From: a bacterium | Lineage (GTDB): Bacteria; Patescibacteriota; Microgenomatia; UBA1400; PJMF01 | NCBI GenBank assembly: GCA_900299155.1 | Contig: OMIS01000076.1 | Coordinates: forward strand, 1 to 8,185 | DNA: 8,185 bases | Reading direction: 5' to 3' | Shown here: positions 1 through 5,588 of the stretch, piece after piece | Layout of the letters: the number at the start of each line of letters is the position of its first letter | How positions within the stretch are numbered: the stretch's first letter is position 1 | The notes under the pieces: model-generated | What the model was told of the DNA's origin: nothing | Database searches by the model: none | What the model saw: only the letters and a program-made list of their open reading frames with translations | Program-made: the position numbers and the translations under genes

Positions 1-1761
1 AACAAACAAATCTTATTTTTTAGCCAAGTGGTGCTTTTCAACTGCGAATGTGGGCCTTCTGTTAAAGCAGATGAATATGGCCAAGTAATTACTATTAGAG
101 GAGTACGAGTACATTCTGAAACTGATACAAAAACTAGATTAGCTGAAAATATGGATCCAGTTCTTGTCTTTAGAAAGCAAACAATTGAAGGCATCCCTTC
201 AGTTGGCCAAAAAACTGATACAGGCAAAGCTCTAAAATCTATTTTAGAAAGTAGTAGTTACCAACAATTTGAAGTTAGTAAGACCCAGGCATTATTGATA
301 AATGAAAACGCTGTCATAGCAATAGATTTAGCTCCTGTTGAAGGTGAAAAGAACACAATTGCTATTTTAGACCCAAAAATAGATTTAAGTGAATCACGAG
401 GTCTTGGATGGATCACTTTGGTAGGTAAAACCAATCTAGACGTAAAAGATTGGCCTTGGTTTTTTGAAGATAAAATGATAGAGGGACTCCCACCAGGAGT
501 GGTGCTTGATTGGAAGAAAGTAACAATACTTGGTTCACGTTTTGAGCCTGGAACAGAGATATACGATTTTACAGTGAGTGGAGAGCGCATGGAGAGTGTC
601 GCACTAAATATACCACTTGAAATAACCTTTGAACTAAATGGCAAGCGATATATAGGTATGACAACTATCAGCGGTTATAGCGATATATTTAGTCGAAATG
701 ATGAATATTCACAAAAGAGAGTATTACATAGTAGCAAATATAAGAATGCTGAGTTCGATAAAAATAGAACTCCTCTTAGTGTAACCAGTGACCCTAGTCA
801 AGAAGGCCTCGCTCCAGCTGCCACAGCAACGGTCTCACCAGAAGATCAACAGCTAGAAATGGAATCACAGTCACCTGAAATTGCTGCTATGTCCAGTCTT
901 ATTGAGTACTTTGCTTCTGCAGAAAATATGAAGATCAGTATTGCAGGATATGGCGTAGATAGTACAAGTATTCTCCTTGCTCAAAATGGTGAAAACCTTG
1001 CAGCTGCTATGCCCAACTATATACCGGGTGAGGCAGTAGAATTGGTAATTACTGATCAAGTGGAGGGTAATTTTACTGGTTTTTTCGGTGAGATAAAGTG
1101 GATTGCAAATGGTGCTAGTGGCTACTTTGTGGTTGCACAAGGCAGAGATGCATATAAATTTACACAGAGAACTAGTGAACTACTTACAAATGCTCCCAAA
1201 TCTTTGGTATTCACAGGTGTGGCAAAACCAGATGTACTTGATATACATGATTTTGTGCTTGCCAATGCTCAAGGTAACTCTAAAGAGTTTCTCAATAGTG
1301 TAGCAAATGGAACAATACGTTTAACTATCAGTTCTCCACTGTTTGCATCTCCTGAACAACAGTCTATAACTAGACCAGAAACGGAGCAAGGTAAACGCTT
1401 ACAAGAATTTGTTGAAAATCTAGCTATAACTGCAGCTGAATTAAAAGGTCCAGGAAGGATACGGATCCGTGCAGTAACTATAGATCCATATACTATCGAG
1501 ACATTAATTAAAAATCCATACCTCTTTGATCTTATTGATCAATCCCAGATGTCAATGAGTATTCAGGGTACTTCTGCTGGAGGATTAGTTCAGGTAACAG
1601 GCGCGCCAGTTGAGTTTAAAGAGGGTACATTTACAGTGAATGCCGATTCAGCAGTCTCTACAAATAATGCATCAGTGTATAATTTCTTTAATGCAATGCA
1701 AGATCATTACAACAAAATGACATTGATTGAAGGTGGTCAGACATATACTTTTAAGGAATAA
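1..1761 (+). CDS. Large secreted protein of unknown function, 5'-truncated by the window edge
   Basis: The reading frame is open from base 1 to a TAA at 1759-1761, and no convincing start is present. A GTG at 28 is in frame, but it falls inside a hydrophobic stretch (ILFFSQVVLF), so the true start is probably upstream. That stretch, followed by V-K-A at 61-69 and then acidic and polar residues, looks like the end of a signal peptide with a type I signal peptidase site after the alanine. The mature part would be about 565 residues. Numbering from the GTG, residues 15-225 look beta-rich, residues about 235-285 form a low-complexity linker rich in Ser, Pro, Thr, Gln and Glu, and residues 285-577 form a second folded region. 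I see no further membrane segment, no catalytic motif and no sortase motif at the C-terminus. The gene looks more AT-rich than lepA downstream, which may mean faster evolution or a different history. I do not recognise the family; an extracytoplasmic surface or adhesion-type role is only inference. Confidence 0.72.
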   Translation, partial: NKQILFFSQVVLFNCECGPSVKADEYGQVITIRGVRVHSETDTKTRLAENMDPVLVFRKQTIEGIPSVGQKTDTGKALKSILESSSYQQFEVSKTQALLINENAVIAIDLAPVEGEKNTIAILDPKIDLSESRGLGWITLVGKTNLDVKDWPWFFEDKMIEGLPPGVVLDWKKVTILGSRFEPGTEIYDFTVSGERMESVALNIPLEITFELNGKRYIGMTTISGYSDIFSRNDEYSQKRVLHSSKYKNAEFDKNRTPLSVTSDPSQEGLAPAATATVSPEDQQLEMESQSPEIAAMSSLIEYFASAENMKISIAGYGVDSTSILLAQNGENLAAAMPNYIPGEAVELVITDQVEGNFTGFFGEIKWIANGASGYFVVAQGRDAYKFTQRTSELLTNAPKSLVFTGVAKPDVLDIHDFVLANAQGNSKEFLNSVANGTIRLTISSPLFASPEQQSITRPETEQGKRLQEFVENLAITAAELKGPGRIRIRAVTIDPYTIETLIKNPYLFDLIDQSQMSMSIQGTSAGGLVQVTGAPVEFKEGTFTVNADSAVSTNNASVYNFFNAMQDHYNKMTLIEGGQTYTFKE

Positions 1762-1800
1762 GAATAGCTGTACGTAGGATCATGGAGATAATTGTGACCT

Positions 1801-1816
1801 GCTTTTGTGAAAAAGC
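1801..1816 (+). other. Six-base-pair hairpin with GTGA loop in front of lepA
   Basis: GCTTTT (1801-1806) and AAAAGC (1811-1816) are perfect reverse complements around a GTGA loop, which is a GNRA-type tetraloop in RNA. There is no T-run after it, so it is not a typical intrinsic terminator. It overlaps the proposed lepA -35 box, so it may be coincidental or may help end the upstream transcript. Confidence 0.3.
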
Positions 1817-1833
1817 CTATTTCCAGGTATAAT
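1805..1833 (+). promoter_or_regulatory. lepA promoter, predicted leaderless
   Basis: A perfect -10 box, TATAAT, lies at 1828-1833. Seventeen bases upstream is TTGTGA (1805-1810), which matches the TTGACA -35 consensus at four of six positions. Only 7 bases separate the -10 box from the lepA ATG at 1841, so transcription should begin on or next to the A of the start codon. No Shine-Dalgarno sequence lies before the ATG. Confidence 0.75.
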
Positions 1834-1840
1834 TCACCCC

Positions 1841-3688
1841 ATGTCTTCTCAAGAACATATTCGAAATTTTTGTATCATCGCGCACATTGATCACGGCAAA
1901 ACTACTTTGACCGACTGTTTACTGCGTTTGACGCGCACGGTTAACGACTTCCAGTTTGAAGAGCGGATGATGGATAGTAATCCAATCGAAAAAGAACGTG
2001 GTATCACCATAAAACTTGCCCCAGTGCGGATGGAGTATACATTGCCTGCCACTGCACAAGTTTCTGAAGCAGCACAGGCAGCTCGCACATCTGTCCCAGG
2101 CCAAACATACACCCTCAACTTGATTGATACCCCAGGACATGTAGATTTTGGCTACGAAGTCAGTCGTTCTTTGGCTGCGTGTGAAGGTGCGCTACTTGTT
2201 GTGGATGCCACTCAAGGAGTCCAGGCACAAACACTTTCTACGTATGAAAAGGCCAAAGATCTTGGTCTAGTGATTATTCCTGTTATTAATAAAATTGACT
2301 TGCCTTCTGCAGACGTAGAACGTACAACACTTGAGCTCATGGAAATGTTTAATGTGGATGAAGAAGATATTATCAAGGTCTCTGCCAAATCTGCGCTTAA
2401 CATTGAAATGCTCCTCCATACAATTATTGAACGCGTGCCTGCACCAACTGGCCAAACAGATGCAGCAGCTCGCGGATTATTGATTACTTCCTTGTTTGAT
2501 CAGCACAAAGGTGCAATCGCTTTGGTGAGAATCGTGGATGGATCTTTACGAAAAGGAGATAAGTTGGAGTTTGTACGCGCTGGTACCAGTATGCTGCCTT
2601 TGGAAATTGGTATTTACAATCCTGTTATGCAAAAGAAAGACGAGCTGCTCACCGGTGAAGTGGGATACATCGCCACCGGTTTGAAAGATGTGCGCTCACT
2701 CAAAGTGGGTGATACCATCACTCGTGCTGCTGATGCTGCGCAAGTGGAGCCATTACCAGGCTATAAAGAGCCACAACCTATGGTTTACCTAGAGTTATAT
2801 CCAGTGGATGCTTCTGAATTTAGTGAACTTCAAGATGCGATGAGTAAACTAGTTTTACGTGATGCTGCGCTGCAATATATCGGGACTCACAGTGATGCGT
2901 TGGGAAGTGGACTGCGCGTGGGATTCTTGGGGATTTTGCATGCAGAAATTGTGTTAGAACGCTTGAGCAGAGAGTTTAATTTAGAGCTCATCGCTACGTC
3001 ACCCTCAGTCCCATATCAAGTTTCAATGAGAACAGGTGAAGAACTAGAGATTCACTCTCCAGCTCAATTGCCTGATCCTTCGCAAATTTTGCTTGTTCGT
3101 GAACCAATGGCAGAGATAAATCTCTTTACTCCAGAACGATTTAGTGGAGTCGTGCTCCAGATGATTCGTGAACGTCGCGGGCATTTATTGGAAAGCCGAG
3201 TAGTGGGTGAACGTATCCGCTTGGATTGCGAAGTGCCACTTTCAGAACTAATTACCGATTTTCATGACAAGCTCAAGTCTGTCACTTCTGGCTATGCATC
3301 ATTTGAATACACAGTCAAAGGATTTGTGGAAGTTGATGCGGTTAAGGTGGATGTACTGCTTAATCAAGAAGTTGTAGAAGCATTGAGTTTTATGTGTGTA
3401 CGCGAAAAGGCAGAAGCTGAAGGTAGAAAAATTGCCGCAAAACTAAAAGAAATTCTTCCTCGTCAGATGTTTGAAGTGCCGATTCAAGCTGCAATCGGTG
3501 GAAAAGTTATTGCTCGTGAAACGATTAAAGCATTCCGTAAAGACGTGACACAGCACTTATATGGTGGTGACGTAACTCGTCGTAAAAAACTCCTTGCTAA
3601 ACAGGCCAAAGGCAAGAAAAAAATGAAGCAGATGGGGCGCGTGGAAGTAGATCAGGATACATTTTTGAAGTTACTGCGAAGAGATTAA
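1841..3688 (+). CDS. lepA: Elongation factor 4 (LepA), ribosome-associated GTPase
   Basis: LepA is a cytoplasmic translational GTPase that binds the ribosome; reported roles include back-translocation, relief of stalled ribosomes and initiation or assembly fidelity. The 615 residues are slightly more than the usual ~600. The G domain shows a P-loop AHIDHGKT (14-21), switch I RGIT (53-56), DTPGH (96-100), NKID (150-153) and SAK (181-183). Family-specific LepA blocks follow: GFLGILHAEI in the middle, and in the C-terminal domain RERRG, GYASFEY, IPIQAAIGGKVIARETIKA-like and YGGDVTRRKKLL, then the basic tail KGKKKMKQMG typical of LepA. These C-terminal blocks separate it from TypA/BipA, whose switch I context (MDSN...EKERGIT) it resembles. 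About 15 extra Ala-rich residues (roughly 69-87) lie between switch I and DTPGH, where most LepA proteins have a short loop. The ATG is directly preceded by a strong -10 box and lacks an SD, so a leaderless message is likely. It stands alone as its own transcription unit. Confidence 0.97.
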   Translation: MSSQEHIRNFCIIAHIDHGKTTLTDCLLRLTRTVNDFQFEERMMDSNPIEKERGITIKLAPVRMEYTLPATAQVSEAAQAARTSVPGQTYTLNLIDTPGHVDFGYEVSRSLAACEGALLVVDATQGVQAQTLSTYEKAKDLGLVIIPVINKIDLPSADVERTTLELMEMFNVDEEDIIKVSAKSALNIEMLLHTIIERVPAPTGQTDAAARGLLITSLFDQHKGAIALVRIVDGSLRKGDKLEFVRAGTSMLPLEIGIYNPVMQKKDELLTGEVGYIATGLKDVRSLKVGDTITRAADAAQVEPLPGYKEPQPMVYLELYPVDASEFSELQDAMSKLVLRDAALQYIGTHSDALGSGLRVGFLGILHAEIVLERLSREFNLELIATSPSVPYQVSMRTGEELEIHSPAQLPDPSQILLVREPMAEINLFTPERFSGVVLQMIRERRGHLLESRVVGERIRLDCEVPLSELITDFHDKLKSVTSGYASFEYTVKGFVEVDAVKVDVLLNQEVVEALSFMCVREKAEAEGRKIAAKLKEILPRQMFEVPIQAAIGGKVIARETIKAFRKDVTQHLYGGDVTRRKKLLAKQAKGKKKMKQMGRVEVDQDTFLKLLRRD

Positions 3689-3764
3689 GTGTATATTTAA
3701 TTTTGTGTTTTTCATTAATACTTAAGTCACTTGATCCAGCAAGATAAACATCTCTACTTGAAAT

Positions 3765-3770
3765 TATAGT
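3765..3770 (+). promoter_or_regulatory. -10 box of the toxin-antitoxin operon
   Basis: TATAGT differs from the -10 consensus at one position and is the best promoter element in the gap after lepA. No clear -35 box lies 16-18 bases upstream. Transcription would begin near 3776-3778, about 15 bases before the antitoxin ATG. ATAGT here and ACTAT at 3790-3794 form a 5-bp inverted repeat, and the sequence between them has imperfect GTGTA/TGTA repeats, so this may also be the operator bound by the antitoxin. Confidence 0.5.
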
Positions 3771-3792
3771 GTGTAATGTGTATGATGTAACT

Positions 3793-4026
3793 ATGGAAAG
3801 AACTCAAGTATTATTTACACCTACTCAAAAAGCCCTGCTGATGCAGTATGCTGAAGATAAACAAGTATCTTTTAGTGAAATTGTACGTCAGGCAGTTGAA
3901 CGCTTTTTAGTTGACTTACGGCCTCAAAAAAATGTGACACTTGCTTTACTCAAGCGTGCAAAGCAAGCTCCCAAAGGAGCACCGCGTGATTTAAGTGCAA
4001 ATGATGAATATCTGCATGCTGTATGA
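3793..4026 (+). CDS. Ribbon-helix-helix antitoxin of a PIN toxin pair
   Basis: This 77-residue protein has the layout of a ribbon-helix-helix (CopG/Arc-type) antitoxin. A short beta strand (residues 3-9, RTQVLFT) is followed by helix 1 (about 10-23), a turn at 24-26 and an amphipathic helix 2 (about 26-40, FSEIVRQAVERFL). The remaining ~35 residues are polar and basic and would be the tail that wraps and inhibits the toxin. Such proteins dimerise, bind operator DNA through the paired strands and repress their own operon, often together with the toxin. The gene overlaps the toxin by 4 bp (ATGA). I prefer the ATG at 3793 because the strand begins at once, as in related antitoxins. An in-frame GTG at 3778, 7 bases after the -10 box, would add five residues as a leaderless start, and a GTG at 3769 lies within the -10 box and is unlikely. 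No SD is visible. Confidence 0.8.
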   Translation: MERTQVLFTPTQKALLMQYAEDKQVSFSEIVRQAVERFLVDLRPQKNVTLALLKRAKQAPKGAPRDLSANDEYLHAV

Positions 4027-4436
4027 AAATCTATGTTGACTCGGACGCATTTATTGGGCTTGAGAGTGCCTCGGATAGTCTCCATGAGCCTGTAATTCAG
4101 CTACTTGAACGTTTAACTGGTACAGAGTACAGTTTGTACACTTCTTGGGATGTTGTAGACGAAGTAACCACTAAAATTTCATATTATTTATCTAAAAAAC
4201 AAAGTTTGTCATTTTTGCGCTTTCTAGAAGAATACAAGATACACATTTTGTATCCAACAAGAGAGCGACATCACAGAGCAGTTGATTTGTTTAGTAAGAT
4301 TCAAAGTAAACGTGTTTCCATGACAGATTGTATGAACATGATTCTTATTAAAGAATTAAATCTGGATTCTATATTTTCCTTCGACAAAATATATAAACAA
4401 CAAGGTATAAAAACGCTGCAACAAGCACTCAAATAG
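4023..4436 (+). CDS. PIN-domain toxin (predicted ribonuclease)
   Basis: At 137 residues it has the usual length of a VapC-like PIN toxin. The expected acidic, metal-binding residues appear in order: D6 and D8 in the first strand (IYVDSDAFI), E47 in VVDEV, D102 in SMTDCMN and D121 in FSFDK. The S/T-x-x-D motif near residue 100 and the (F)-x-F-D motif near 120 are typical of PIN nucleases. These enzymes cut RNA with Mg2+ or Mn2+, and VapC targets include initiator tRNA and 23S rRNA, but the target cannot be read from this sequence. The start ATG overlaps the antitoxin stop, so translation is probably coupled and the two proteins are made in linked amounts. All predicted catalytic residues are present, so the toxin should be active. 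Many PIN proteins of other roles exist, but the paired RHH gene supports the toxin assignment. Confidence 0.88.
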   Translation: MKIYVDSDAFIGLESASDSLHEPVIQLLERLTGTEYSLYTSWDVVDEVTTKISYYLSKKQSLSFLRFLEEYKIHILYPTRERHHRAVDLFSKIQSKRVSMTDCMNMILIKELNLDSIFSFDKIYKQQGIKTLQQALK

Positions 4437-4480
4437 GCAATCAGTAAAATAACTGAATGTATCACTTCTCTACATCGACC

Positions 4481-4489
4481 TGATATAAT
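4481..4489 (+). promoter_or_regulatory. Extended -10 promoter of the PH-domain gene, predicted leaderless
   Basis: TGA directly followed by TATAAT (4484-4489) is a perfect extended -10 element. Six bases separate it from the ATG at 4496, so the transcript should start at the start codon. There is no convincing -35 box, which extended -10 promoters can do without, and there is no SD sequence. Confidence 0.72.
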
Positions 4490-4495
4490 ACGTAT

Positions 4496-5227
4496 ATGCC
4501 TGATATTTTTGATAGCACACAACTTGAATCAGAAGAAACAAAAAATAACCCTTCAAAAGAAGAAGTTTTGACTGCGGTTAAGGAAAAGCGGGCTAAATCT
4601 CATGAGAAAAAATCTACGCGTAAAGCTGTAGAAGAGTATTCAGAAGTGATGTCAGAAATGGATGCAGAAACGTCACCATGGGCAGCTTTTGCAGCAAAAC
4701 CTAGATGGACAGCATTTTCTACGCAAGCTCCTGACGAGCAAATTTTGCTATTACTGCGCAAACATCCTTTAACACAAGTGAGTTGGGTAGTTCTAGCAAT
4801 TATCATTGCGATAATTCCGATTATTTTCTCAGGTATTCCATTCTTAGATTTCTTACCAGCTACCTACCATTTCGCAGCAATTTTGGGTTGGTATATGTTG
4901 CTTTCTGGTTATGTAATTGAATCATTTTTGACCTGGTATTTTAATGTCTATATCATCACTGACGAACGAATTATTGACGTAGATTTCCTTTCTTTGATTT
5001 ATCAAAATATTTCAGCTGCCAAAATTGATAACATTGAAGATGTAACGGCCACCAAAGGTGGTGCGCTTCGTTCTGTATTTGATTTTGGTACTGTTCAGGT
5101 TCAAACTGCAGCCGAAAAAACCGAGTTTGAGTTTGAAGATGTGCCACATCCTTCTCAAGTGACTAAATTATTAAATGAGTTGATGCTTGAAGAAGAACGC
5201 GAAAAAATTGAAGGAAGAGTAAACTAA
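4496..5227 (+). CDS. PH-domain (YdbS-like, bPH2) membrane protein
   Basis: This 243-residue protein has three parts. Residues 1-75 are charged and probably disordered (Lys, Glu and Ser rich). Two hydrophobic segments follow (about 96-113 and 126-147) with a short loop between them. Residues about 148-235 form a bacterial PH domain of the YdbS/DUF304 kind: after the second membrane helix come YIITDERIIDVD, a strand-rich core with KIDNIEDV, the GALRSVFDFGTVQVQTA-type block and a final amphipathic helix (PSQVTKLLNELM). The tail and the PH domain are expected in the cytoplasm with a hairpin through the membrane. The biochemical role of this family is not settled. The long acidic/basic N-terminal extension is more than the family core needs and may be a partner-binding region. 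The gene is first in a unit with the small membrane protein 8 bases downstream, and it begins at an ATG 6 bases after an extended -10 box. Confidence 0.85.
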   Translation: MPDIFDSTQLESEETKNNPSKEEVLTAVKEKRAKSHEKKSTRKAVEEYSEVMSEMDAETSPWAAFAAKPRWTAFSTQAPDEQILLLLRKHPLTQVSWVVLAIIIAIIPIIFSGIPFLDFLPATYHFAAILGWYMLLSGYVIESFLTWYFNVYIITDERIIDVDFLSLIYQNISAAKIDNIEDVTATKGGALRSVFDFGTVQVQTAAEKTEFEFEDVPHPSQVTKLLNELMLEEEREKIEGRVN

Positions 5228-5235
5228 AAGGTTGT

Positions 5236-5508
5236 ATGATCTTTGCTACATTACTAGAACTACAAATGGGACCTCAGGATTCACTCGTTACTGAACTTAC
5301 CAGTTCTGCAATTTTCCTGGGAATTTTGAAAGTAATGTTTATCATTGCAGCACTTTTGTATGTTATTTTCAGTTTTGTTGTTGTGCGTCAGATCGCTTTA
5401 ATGCGTCAAACGGTCGTGACGAGTCTCTCAAGCTTTTTGCAGATTATTGGCTATATTCATTTAATTTTTGCACTACTAGTGGTAGTGATCTTTTTCCTCG
5501 TTCTATAA
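5236..5508 (+). CDS. Small protein with two membrane helices, unknown function
   Basis: The 90-residue product has two strongly hydrophobic segments, about residues 26-49 (IFLGILKVMFIIAALLYVIF region) and 68-90 (up to the C-terminus LVVVIFFLVL), joined by a polar loop with RQIALMRQTVV. The loop's two arginines put it on the cytoplasmic side, so both ends would face outward. It starts 8 bases after the PH gene's stop, and AAAAGG (5226-5231) ends 4 bases before the ATG as a plausible ribosome binding site. A second in-frame ATG at 5266 would remove 10 residues without touching the membrane segments. It resembles the short two-helix proteins of unknown function common in Patescibacteria (DUF5657-like), but I cannot confirm this from sequence alone. 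Its position suggests that it is co-made with, and may partner, the PH-domain protein. Confidence 0.75.
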   Translation: MIFATLLELQMGPQDSLVTELTSSAIFLGILKVMFIIAALLYVIFSFVVVRQIALMRQTVVTSLSSFLQIIGYIHLIFALLVVVIFFLVL

Positions 5509-5519
5509 CTACAGTGATC

Positions 5520-5547
5520 CAGCCGCGCTAAATTGCTGTGTTTTTTT
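5520..5547 (+). terminator. Possible weak intrinsic terminator after the PH unit
   Basis: CAGC (5520-5523) can pair with GCTG (5535-5538), and after two bases there is a run of seven T residues (5541-5547). The stem is only 4 bp with an 11-base loop; an alternative ACAG (5511-5514)/CTGT (5536-5539) pairing also exists. The T-run is the strongest part of the evidence. Confidence 0.4.
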
Positions 5548-5588
5548 CTGTACCTTAAACCCAAGGTTTTTCACTCGTATCTACAGAT

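Noticed and set aside
258..644. Minus-strand open frame of 128 codons inside the first gene
   Set aside because: It lies wholly within a longer plus-strand gene, has serine-rich shadow composition and no recognisable domain or start signal.
1841..3688. TypA/BipA instead of LepA, because of the MDSN...EKERGIT stretch
   Set aside because: The LepA-specific C-terminal domain and tail blocks are present (RERRG, GYASF, QAAIGGKVIARETIKA, YGGD, KKKMKQ).
3720..3727. ACTTAAGT palindrome and the partial TTAAG/CTTAA pairing across the lepA-antitoxin gap
   Set aside because: Short AT-rich palindromes are expected by chance here, and the longer pairing needs a bulge and lacks a terminator T-run.
3793..4436. 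TGA recoded as glycine, as in some Patescibacteria
   Set aside because: TGA ends the antitoxin exactly at the ATGA overlap with the toxin, and the long genes have no in-frame TGA.
4441..4456. TCAGT/ACTGA hairpin after the PIN toxin as a terminator
   Set aside because: The stem is 5 bp with A/T-rich loop and there is no T-run after it.
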